Assembly: GCA_938042355.1 (NCBI GenBank)
Contig: CALIRD010000153.1
Location: 1 to 36,461, forward strand
Length of the DNA stretch: 36,461 nucleotides
DNA from: an uncultured Thiotrichales bacterium
Lineage (GTDB): Bacteria; Pseudomonadota; Gammaproteobacteria; CAZUMV01
Direction: 5' to 3'
Shown: piece by piece, positions 29,174 to 36,461 of the stretch
Position numbering within the stretch: the first letter of the stretch is position 1
Layout: each line of letters begins with the position of its first letter
Made by a program: the position numbers and the translations under genes
Notes under the pieces: generated by a model
Told to the model about the DNA's origin: nothing
What the model saw: the letters and a program-made list of their open reading frames with translations, nothing else
The model's database searches: none

Positions 29174-30895
29174 TTGAAGAGTCAATCCTTTAGTTCGATT
29201 ACTTGGTTCAAAGCGTTAAGCGCGAAAATGTACAGGGTGGTACCTGGTCATACCTCACTAATTGTTATTTTAGACCTTTTATCCCAGATCTCTCTGATTT
29301 TGGCATTTTTCTTACCACTAAAAGTGATTATCCTCCTTGGATCCCCAGATCTACCCGAGTACTTTCCTAGCAGTTGGCATACTATTGAGCGTGATCGTCT
29401 GGTTGTTTTATTGTCTCTTTCCGCAGCAGTTGCTTATTTATTTTATGCTATTGTAGATAAGCTGGTAACTGTACTGACTGAGCAGGCGGCAGTAAAAATA
29501 CTAAGAACAAAGCCTCATCTACTTGAAGATATCAAGCACGAGACAATGACAAAGTTGTTATATGGGCGGTATGTGAAAATCGTCTCGAGTTTGTTGTTTT
29601 CATTGATAGCAATAATTTCAATTGCTTTCATTTACACCTCTCTATTACTGCCCTTGAGCGTGTTTTGTTTAATAGCAGGTTGTGTAGTCTATTTTATTAT
29701 TGCTAATCGAAGGAAAGTAAACTCTAACCCGTTTTCTAATATTAATGTGATTATTACTACCATAGGTGCGTTAGGTTTTTTATCGATGTTTGCATTTATG
29801 GTGAGTGATTTTATTATCTTGCCAGCACCTGGTGTTATCGCAGCAGTGATTGGATTATTACTCGTCAGGCAGTTATTTTCACGTTTGGTGGTTTTCGTTG
29901 TTAACACAACACGATTGATTGAAAACAAGCCAGTTGTGAATACGCTCTTTTTTAACCAAATAGAGTCTAAAAGTATAGCGTCTGTCAACGAAAAAAGTGC
30001 CTGGGAAATGGTGCATCAGGAGCAGAGGGAAAATTGGATTCACCCTATTCTTAAAAAGCATATGGACAGTGATACATCTGCGCTTAAGATTGAATGCATT
30101 GAGTTAGGAGAAGATGGTGTAGTTGCAATGATTGTGACTAATCTACTTATGAGTTCAAATAGTCATCATTCCAGACTCTTGCTTAAGCTTTATGATAAAA
30201 AATGTTCGCAACTATCCCGTCAAGAATCTATTTTATTGCAGAAAAACCTAGTCAATCACCTATGGCCAAAGATGTTAGCTACATACAAAGTGGGTGATTT
30301 TAATTGTCACGTATATGAGTGGCGTTCTTCAGAAATCTTACCTGAGAGCGAGTACTTGGTTAGAAATGTAGAAATTCTTGACACCTTAATGTCTACACCG
30401 GTATCTAAAAAATTACTAAGAGAGTTTGATGACTCGCGTTTTGAGACTTTTGGAAGCCTTGACGAAACAACTCTGAGGAGATTGTATTTATGTGCAAGTC
30501 CTCCAGAGACTGATTTGCTAGATACGCTGGTAGCCATTAAGCCGAAAATTATGAAAATTTGGCGGTCTTCACCAAAACAAATAGTGAATCCGGATATTAC
30601 TAAAGATAATGTATTAGTCACTGACGATAAGAGAGTATTCACATTACATTGGGGTAGGTGGTCATTACAGTCAGTAGGCTCCGGCTTGTTTATAAATCCT
30701 GAAGTCTACTCCAAATTGCCTCAAATATTTATTTCGGCAAAACAAAGTAGAGAAGACCTGAAGACTTTTTCTCTCAATACAATCAGATTGAATGCTTGTG
30801 TCTACGAATTCGAGAAGTTGTGTGCAATGCACAAATATAATTTAGCGTTAAAGGTATTGCCCGAGCTCGTCGAACACGCGTCAACACACGAATAA
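29174..30895 (+). CDS. Membrane protein with six-helix domain and degenerate kinase-like domain (TTG start)
   Basis: I do not recognise this 573-residue protein as a named family. The TTG at 29174 is supported by GAGGA at 29163-29167, 6 nt upstream; ATG 29228 is the alternative. Six membrane helices are predicted at about 29-55, 76-95, 136-156, 157-177, 192-213 and 219-243, arranged like an ABC-exporter membrane domain but with no ATPase domain. The cytosolic part (about 275-573) looks kinase-like: LLLKLYD with Lys338 (beta-3 type), Glu351 in SRQESILL, NPDITKDNVLV with Asp474 and Asn479 (catalytic-loop type, with Asn in place of His), and HWGRW (491 onward) where the metal-binding Asp of DxD/DFG would be His492. 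It is coupled to the glycosyltransferase upstream and converges on the 1319-residue gene. Function is unknown; activity may be lost. Confidence 0.75.
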   Translation: MKSQSFSSITWFKALSAKMYRVVPGHTSLIVILDLLSQISLILAFFLPLKVIILLGSPDLPEYFPSSWHTIERDRLVVLLSLSAAVAYLFYAIVDKLVTVLTEQAAVKILRTKPHLLEDIKHETMTKLLYGRYVKIVSSLLFSLIAIISIAFIYTSLLLPLSVFCLIAGCVVYFIIANRRKVNSNPFSNINVIITTIGALGFLSMFAFMVSDFIILPAPGVIAAVIGLLLVRQLFSRLVVFVVNTTRLIENKPVVNTLFFNQIESKSIASVNEKSAWEMVHQEQRENWIHPILKKHMDSDTSALKIECIELGEDGVVAMIVTNLLMSSNSHHSRLLLKLYDKKCSQLSRQESILLQKNLVNHLWPKMLATYKVGDFNCHVYEWRSSEILPESEYLVRNVEILDTLMSTPVSKKLLREFDDSRFETFGSLDETTLRRLYLCASPPETDLLDTLVAIKPKIMKIWRSSPKQIVNPDITKDNVLVTDDKRVFTLHWGRWSLQSVGSGLFINPEVYSKLPQIFISAKQSREDLKTFSLNTIRLNACVYEFEKLCAMHKYNLALKVLPELVEHASTHE

Positions 30896-30922
30896 CAGTT
30901 TGCGAACAACAAATCACAATCA

Positions 30923-33900
30923 TCAACTGCCATAATTTTGACTATCTTGAGATCTGAAGGCTATTGCCTTGTTAGAAAGGCTGATTACATTTTCTCGGTT
31001 AATGATAGTGTTTTCTTTCCCCTGCGGTGTTCTAAATAAATCGATTTCTTGACTAATAGTTTGGTCTATTGATGTTTGGTTTCTGACCCTGGCTGCGGCG
31101 TTTTCTGACATTGACAAATATAGCTCTTTGTTAAGATATAGTTTCTCAATTCCATTTGCTAAACCTTCAGCATCTTCCGCTTCTGCCAGAATGCCACAAT
31201 TTTTATCCACAAATTCTGGGATAGCAGCTACTGCTGTAGTGATTGGAACCAGGCCTGATGACATTGCCTCATCTCTTGAGACACCCTGAGAATCGGTTCG
31301 TGTTGGTACGAGTAAGACGCCATATTCTTTATGTAGTGCTGCAATTTCACTATGGGTTAAAAATTTCTGCATTAGTTTGACGTTCTTGTATTTTTTTACT
31401 GGCTTTGTAAGCTCATCAAACAACTCCCCATCACCAACAATTAAAAACTCTAATTCTGAAAACCACTCTTTAGTTGATAGTAATTCAATCGCTGCTATTG
31501 TTAGGTCATTTGCGTATTTACGAGATGCGAATGGACGAATTGATAGAATTTTTTTACGCTGAGCGGGGGGTTTTTCAACATAATTAAACACATGAGTATC
31601 AATCGGATTATGGATGATTGAGTACTTTGATTTAGGGACAGTTACTCCCAAGTCGTTCATAATTTCATCAGCGAAATATTGTGAGACGAAGACAAAATTC
31701 AAGTTCTCAGGGATGTTGGCAAATAGCTCTCGCCAAAATTTCATGCGATGTTCGCATAGTGCTTTAGTGTGCTCAACCTCAGCATTATCCATGCGTTCGA
31801 ATTCATATGTTCGTCTCTTCCAATGCTGGATTTCAGCTCCATGTATCCATGCCGTTACTTTGATGTCCGAAATATGCGGCTTTAAAATTTCCCACATATT
31901 TTTATCCATAAGATGTACCAATACATGCTCGTATTGTCCGGTTTCAATAGTATTTCTGAAGAGATGGTTGTCGCCGCTAACTACGTCAACATTTTCGAAT
32001 TCCTGGAAAAATTTATTCGGGTGTTGGTCGAGTTTGAAAACATCAACATCAGTCTGTAGATCTTTATAAGCTTTGACACGTGAATGCAGGAATCCATACT
32101 TATATAAATCATCATATGAAGGATACTGCTTTGTCATTACTAAAGCTGTGTTGTTTGCTACAACTGTCATTGGGGCTTCTTTGTTTTTTGCAAAAGTGAC
32201 CTTTCGAATGCTGGATAAGCCATTTCCAATAACTTTAAATCCTAGTCTTATATGGGTGCATTCATTGGGAATTGCCAAAGTTGTTGAGTCTTGAACTGGA
32301 CCAATATGGTGAGAGGTTTTGTTTTTATCTGAGTCGAGAAATTCAAATACTATCTTTATATGGTTTTCTTTTGTTTCACAAGACACCTGGAATTCACTGT
32401 TTTTGTTCAGGTTGAGTTCATCACGACTATATAAATTATCTAGATAGAAATAGTTATGCTGACCTGCCCCAAGTTTTGATTCAATTGTCATCTGGTTTTC
32501 ATGCATTGCTAATTTGAGTCTGCTGGATTGTGGTTGCGTGATTGACTCCATAATCGCTTCAGCGGTCAGGGTTATTTGGTCTGGTGATGGGAGTTTTTCA
32601 TTACTCTCCCTAGCTCTCAGAGAGTTTGCAGTTTGATAGAGATTATGAAGGTTTGCACCAATGTCCAGATCTTTTAAGTCGCTTACAAGATTCTCATAGA
32701 ATTCTGGTGAATATTTGGTAGCATTTTTACAGTAATGAAATTCATCCAAGGCTATAAGCGTTTTTTCAGATCTAATAATGGCATCATCGGGTGAGCTAAT
32801 AAATGCATTTAATACTCCATCATCTAGAATTTGATCGCTGATGATTGAACAGCGTAGTGGTAGATCGCCTGTTAGTTTGTATTGTTGATTATCGTCGGCA
32901 ATGAGGCATTGATCATTTTCCATGTGATAGAAGGTTTTCTTGCCATAGGCGTATCCTTCTGTATATTTCTCACCAGCCATTAGGTCAGTAAGAAAGTTTG
33001 TACCATAATAATCCTTGGGGTTAATGAATCCGTAGTACTGCGCTTTTCCAGACTCTTTATATAAGTCAGAAATTTCCGAAGTTATTTGGATATTTTGGTT
33101 TAGGTCAATACCCATAGTTTTACTCTTCGTATATATGACCAGTCTTTTGTTGGAGTAGTTTTGTCTTGTGAACTGTTCTATTACATTCTCAGCATCTTTC
33201 GCCGAACTGACTACGCTAAACACTAAAATTTCTTTTTCTTTTTGTTCGAAAGACCATTCCCGTAGCGTTAGTAGTAAATAATGTAATCTATGTCTATAAG
33301 TGTGCTCACTCATTACTTTTCTCAAAGCCATGAGGCGATGTTTTCTGTAAACAAGTTCTGAATCATTCAGTGGTGTTAATCGACGCTCTATTTCTGAATT
33401 GTTATCAGATGAAATCACAAGGTCACCAAACAATCTTCTCATGCCACGTGAAAAATTACTCACTACAATAGTGTTTGACGCCATCAATTCGAATACTCTT
33501 CGAGCGAACATGCTTTGTGATTCTTTTATTGTATTTAGATTGATACCATATTTATATCCCTTGTATGCAATATCAATATCTTCGAAAGGCAGGGTGCCTA
33601 CTATGTGTTTATTAAAAGACTCTGGAAATTGATAATGTGGATGGTCGTTTTCGTAGTTTCTATCGTAAATATCCAATTTGCCAAACTCACTTACCGCGTT
33701 CACTAGCATACCAATGTCACGCTGTCGCTCCGGGTAGCGCAGGTAATAAGACCCGGCAAAACAAAAACCGTCTTTTCTTTTTTTGCTTTCAATTGGATTG
33801 TGATTTTTAGTTTGTGCTGCAAACGGTAGAAAATACACATTGTCTGTTTCACAGTCATATTTGTATTTTGGTATGCAATCAACGTCGGTTGTAAATATGA

Positions 33901-34882
33901 AGTCAACCTGCCGTGCAATTTCTAAAAAAGTCGAATAATGCGCAGGGTCTTCCTTATTCCAAAGCATACTTGGAATGTTCTGACTTTTGCACCAGGCTAT
34001 TATTGATTTTATTTCAACAGAGTTATTGCTGATTTTAGTCTTCCATAGACCATCTAATCCTTGCCAGGCAGATTCAATGAAAACAAAATGTGGGGCAAAG
34101 TCAATTAGTTGTTGTTTCCAGTTAACAGGGTGTATCTGCAGCACATTGCATTCATTTTCATATGAGTGTTGTGTGAAGGGATCCATTATTCCTGCAACTC
34201 TAATTTCTTTCAGGGTTTCGGGTTTGGACTTTGTGGCTTCATATAAAGATGGGATCAATGCATCTGAACTAAATACATTATTTGGTAACTTGTTGCTTGT
34301 TTTCCTCTTAGCTGGCACGACTTTCTGGCTGGATACATCAATGATCATTTCATTTATTAGCAACCTTCCTTTTCCTTCGATGCGTAAGTTGAGAATAACC
34401 TTTTTGATGCCTTTTCCTGGTGTGTATCGTTTCTTTTGATTCAGTGCAATCCTTTGAATCCCGGTTCTGTAAGAGTGCCCATCAAACTCGAGTATATTCA
34501 GCGAGCACTTTAGATCCCCGGTAATGGTCCCAATGCAGTAAAGGTCCAATACCGTGTTTGTGTTTACCGATATACCTGATGATTTTGCAATTTTTTTATA
34601 CTCGCTCGTTTGAGCGTTATGAATGAAATTCAGTTCTGAATTTTTAGTGATAGTAATACTGGTGCCAAATTTATTACACTCTGTTAATACGTGCTTAGCT
34701 GCTACATTATTGTTTGTGTTCCATCCAAGGCTTGCGAATTTCTTTAGCCCCCTGACCTTAAAAAAGATATCTCTGTTATTGTATAAATGTTGGCTGATTC
34801 TTTCAGGTGACCGAAAAACTAGTAATCTATCTATTTTTTTTTGCGGAGTCTGGATACTTATTGGGGCTTTATATTTTTTCAT
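30923..34882 (-). CDS. Giant multi-domain glycosyltransferase (CgeB-like and GT4 modules)
   Basis: This 1319-residue protein has several modules. Residues ~55-185 look like a beta-sandwich. About 225-545 resemble the CgeB/DUF3880 GT-B glycosyltransferases (FCFAGSYYLRYPERQRDI, KYGINLNTIKESQSMFARRV, FELMASNTIVVSNFSRG). About 550-740 resemble a degraded GT2-like fold (ILVFSVVSSAKDAENVIEQF). About 785-900 are a second beta-sandwich. About 905-1285 are a GT4 domain with AWIHGAEIQHW, IHNPIDTHVF, LSIRPFASRKYAN and TRTDSQGVSRDEAMSSGLVP (1195-1214). No signal peptide or membrane helix is seen, so it is cytosolic. It is encoded opposite to its neighbours, in AT-rich DNA. It probably adds more than one sugar to a surface glycan; acceptor and donors are unknown. 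Confidence 0.82.
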   Translation of the reverse strand: MKKYKAPISIQTPQKKIDRLLVFRSPERISQHLYNNRDIFFKVRGLKKFASLGWNTNNNVAAKHVLTECNKFGTSITITKNSELNFIHNAQTSEYKKIAKSSGISVNTNTVLDLYCIGTITGDLKCSLNILEFDGHSYRTGIQRIALNQKKRYTPGKGIKKVILNLRIEGKGRLLINEMIIDVSSQKVVPAKRKTSNKLPNNVFSSDALIPSLYEATKSKPETLKEIRVAGIMDPFTQHSYENECNVLQIHPVNWKQQLIDFAPHFVFIESAWQGLDGLWKTKISNNSVEIKSIIAWCKSQNIPSMLWNKEDPAHYSTFLEIARQVDFIFTTDVDCIPKYKYDCETDNVYFLPFAAQTKNHNPIESKKRKDGFCFAGSYYLRYPERQRDIGMLVNAVSEFGKLDIYDRNYENDHPHYQFPESFNKHIVGTLPFEDIDIAYKGYKYGINLNTIKESQSMFARRVFELMASNTIVVSNFSRGMRRLFGDLVISSDNNSEIERRLTPLNDSELVYRKHRLMALRKVMSEHTYRHRLHYLLLTLREWSFEQKEKEILVFSVVSSAKDAENVIEQFTRQNYSNKRLVIYTKSKTMGIDLNQNIQITSEISDLYKESGKAQYYGFINPKDYYGTNFLTDLMAGEKYTEGYAYGKKTFYHMENDQCLIADDNQQYKLTGDLPLRCSIISDQILDDGVLNAFISSPDDAIIRSEKTLIALDEFHYCKNATKYSPEFYENLVSDLKDLDIGANLHNLYQTANSLRARESNEKLPSPDQITLTAEAIMESITQPQSSRLKLAMHENQMTIESKLGAGQHNYFYLDNLYSRDELNLNKNSEFQVSCETKENHIKIVFEFLDSDKNKTSHHIGPVQDSTTLAIPNECTHIRLGFKVIGNGLSSIRKVTFAKNKEAPMTVVANNTALVMTKQYPSYDDLYKYGFLHSRVKAYKDLQTDVDVFKLDQHPNKFFQEFENVDVVSGDNHLFRNTIETGQYEHVLVHLMDKNMWEILKPHISDIKVTAWIHGAEIQHWKRRTYEFERMDNAEVEHTKALCEHRMKFWRELFANIPENLNFVFVSQYFADEIMNDLGVTVPKSKYSIIHNPIDTHVFNYVEKPPAQRKKILSIRPFASRKYANDLTIAAIELLSTKEWFSELEFLIVGDGELFDELTKPVKKYKNVKLMQKFLTHSEIAALHKEYGVLLVPTRTDSQGVSRDEAMSSGLVPITTAVAAIPEFVDKNCGILAEAEDAEGLANGIEKLYLNKELYLSMSENAAARVRNQTSIDQTISQEIDLFRTPQGKENTIINRENVISLSNKAIAFRSQDSQNYGS

Positions 34883-35153
34883 TTAGAGTCACATCCTGTG
34901 AAGCGATCAATAGTATTGTTAGACTAAAAGATTGTAGTCTTAGAAACTTTAAATAGAGTTGTGTATGTTTCTGAGAGTAAATTATACAGTTTGCAGCGTT
35001 CGAATTTGGCAATTATTAATGAATAGTAAGTGTTCGAGTTCACATAATTGAAAATCACGAATTGTTGAAGGTTTAATTCATACATCTGCGTAGTGATTTC
35101 ATATTCAGATCACTTATTATGCTGTAATTGCAGCTTAACAAGTTATCTTTTTA
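34883..35153. promoter_or_regulatory. Divergent intergenic region between two glycosyltransferase genes
   Basis: The 271-nt AT-rich gap separates two divergent genes and should hold both promoters. Near the minus-strand gene lies the dyad TCACA-TCC-TGTGA (34889-34901), which overlaps its possible ribosome-binding site (AGGA on the minus strand). A weak plus-strand promoter candidate is TTGCAG (34991-34996) with TATTAA (35014-35019), 17 nt apart. No ORF is credible here. Confidence 0.3.
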
Positions 35154-36455
35154 ATGGAACAAAGAATACAAGTATCAATGATCGTTTGGAATGAGTTTCT
35201 AAATGATGCAAGAGTGCTGAAAGAGGCAGAGTCTCTACAAGCTGCTGGATATCAGGTCATCGTTTATGCACTCAAGCTTAGAGCTCAGACTCCCCGATAT
35301 ACAACATTGATTTCTGGTGTGGAGGTTGTACGGGTGGAGCATTTGGGTACGCTCGGTAGAATAAGTAAATTTTTACAGCGCGTGTTTTTGTTCAAGGCGG
35401 TGAGGGTAACCTCTTCGGTAGAAAAAAAGCCCAGTGGTCCGATTAATAAAATTCCTTTGCGAAGAAGAATCATTCTGGTTACCAGGCGCATGATGACCCA
35501 TCTGCGTTTATTGAGGATGTTAATTGCTTCAAAGCCGGATGTTGTACAGGCACATGATGTGAATACGCTGGTAACTGCATGGCTGGCCGCCAAAATTCGG
35601 CGTGTGCCATTGGTGTATGATGCCCATGAAATCAGTACCGATAGAGAAGGGTATGCCAGTTTTCGTAACCTGGTAGGGTGGGTCGAGAAACGTTTGATGC
35701 CGGGTACCGCCTTTTCAATTACAACGACTGATACTCGCGCGAAATTTTTTGCGCGTGCGTATGGCATACCGCGTCCTTTGGTATTACAAAACAGGCCTCG
35801 CTATCAGGAAGTGAAAAATACGGATCGAATACGCACCGAGTTGAATATAACTGATGATTTACCGATTGTTTTGTATCAAGGCGGATTGCAACAAGGCCGA
35901 GGCTTACATCGAATTGTTGATGCGGCCAAAAGTGTTACCAATGCTCATTTTGTGCTGATTGGAGGCGGGCGTTTAGAAGACACTTTGAAACAACAGTCAA
36001 TTGATGCTGGATTGGAAACGCGTGTTCATTTTATTCCAACCGTAGCCCTTGCCGAACTACCTGAATACACCGTTTCAGCCGATATAGGTGTGCAGGCAAT
36101 TGAAAATACCTGCCTCAATCATTTTTCGACCGATTCAAACAAGTTATTTGAGTACTTGGTCGCAGGATTACCTATTGTTGCTACCAACCTGCCTGAAATA
36201 CGGAAAATAGTTCGAGAATTCGACTTGGGTCATTTAGTCGCGCCCGGTGATACCGTACAATTAGCCGGTGCTATCCAGAAGTTGGTGGATAGTGAAGAGC
36301 TGAGAAAAAAATTCACGCTCAATGCCAGCAATACAGCGAAAGAACTGAATTGGCAGGCTCAGGAAAAGGACTTTATTGATGCCTACACGGATGTCGTCAA
36401 TGCTAATTATCAACAATCTTCAATAGGGCAATCTGTTGAAGATACTATTCCTTAG
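35154..36455 (+). CDS. GT4-family glycosyltransferase
   Basis: This 433-residue protein is a GT-B glycosyltransferase. The N-terminal domain shows VWNEFLNDARVLKEAESL (11-28) and VVQAHDVNTL (130-139), then PLVYDAHEI (152-160). The C-terminal nucleotide-sugar domain has VLYQGGLQQGRG (239-250), FVLIGGGRLED, and the family E-rich motif NKLFEYLVAGLPIVATNLPE (329-348). It is typical of capsule or exopolysaccharide clusters; the donor is unknown. It is divergent from the giant glycosyltransferase, ends six bases before the window edge, and may head an operon that continues beyond it. A clear ribosome-binding site before the ATG is lacking. Confidence 0.88.
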   Translation: MEQRIQVSMIVWNEFLNDARVLKEAESLQAAGYQVIVYALKLRAQTPRYTTLISGVEVVRVEHLGTLGRISKFLQRVFLFKAVRVTSSVEKKPSGPINKIPLRRRIILVTRRMMTHLRLLRMLIASKPDVVQAHDVNTLVTAWLAAKIRRVPLVYDAHEISTDREGYASFRNLVGWVEKRLMPGTAFSITTTDTRAKFFARAYGIPRPLVLQNRPRYQEVKNTDRIRTELNITDDLPIVLYQGGLQQGRGLHRIVDAAKSVTNAHFVLIGGGRLEDTLKQQSIDAGLETRVHFIPTVALAELPEYTVSADIGVQAIENTCLNHFSTDSNKLFEYLVAGLPIVATNLPEIRKIVREFDLGHLVAPGDTVQLAGAIQKLVDSEELRKKFTLNASNTAKELNWQAQEKDFIDAYTDVVNANYQQSSIGQSVEDTIP

Positions 36456-36461
36456 TTATTA

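Noticed and set aside
33987-34439. 150-residue plus-strand open frame opposite the giant glycosyltransferase gene
   Set aside because: No recognisable domain or ribosome-binding site, and the minus-strand frame is continuous with clear glycosyltransferase motifs.

Overview
The window comes from a gammaproteobacterium-like chromosome of moderate GC content. The ribosomal proteins and RpoA match Escherichia coli almost residue for residue. The gene order rplQ - uvrA - MFS transporter - ssb is the one known from Pseudomonas-type gammaproteobacteria, apart from insertions there. I cannot name a genus from the sequence alone.

Region 1 (1-14310) is one long plus-strand translation operon: the 3' part of tuf, then rpsJ, rplC, rplD, rplW, rplB, rpsS, rplV, rpsC, rplP, rpmC, rpsQ, rplN, rplX, rplE, rpsN, rpsH, rplF, rplR, rpsE, rpmD, rplO, secY, rpmJ, rpsM, rpsK, rpsD, rpoA and rplQ. 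Two genes, rpmD and rpmJ, are very short. The S10, spc and alpha operons of E. coli are fused here. Spacers are 24 nt or less, and several junctions are TAATG or ATGA overlaps. The one exception is a structured 120-nt gap between rpsJ and rplC that holds a long hairpin and a TATAAT box. A bidirectional terminator closes the block.

Region 2 (14329-19135) is uvrA on the minus strand, divergent from a YajR-like MFS transporter that is followed by ssb with its own strong terminator. It links DNA repair and replication with an efflux-type carrier.

Region 3 (19381-36455) is a surface-polysaccharide region. It has rmlA-rmlD-rmlB (dTDP-sugar synthesis, no rmlC), ugd plus a UDP-glucuronate 4-epimerase (UDP-GlcA to UDP-GalA), and wecB-wecC (UDP-GlcNAc to UDP-ManNAc to UDP-ManNAcA). 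These are followed by a GT4 glycosyltransferase, an unrecognised membrane protein with a degenerate kinase-like C-terminus, a 1319-residue multi-domain glycosyltransferase on the minus strand, and another GT4 glycosyltransferase. From about 26.2 kb to 35.1 kb the DNA looks more AT-rich than the ribosomal block, which fits an accessory or transferred glycan locus. No initiating phosphoglycosyltransferase, flippase, polymerase or ABC exporter ATPase is visible, so the cluster probably continues past the right edge.

The best candidate for something undescribed is the pair at 29174-34882: a six-helix membrane domain fused to a kinase-like domain that lacks key catalytic residues, facing a giant glycosyltransferase that appears to carry two similar beta-sandwich modules. 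No tRNA, rRNA, CRISPR array or insertion sequence was seen.
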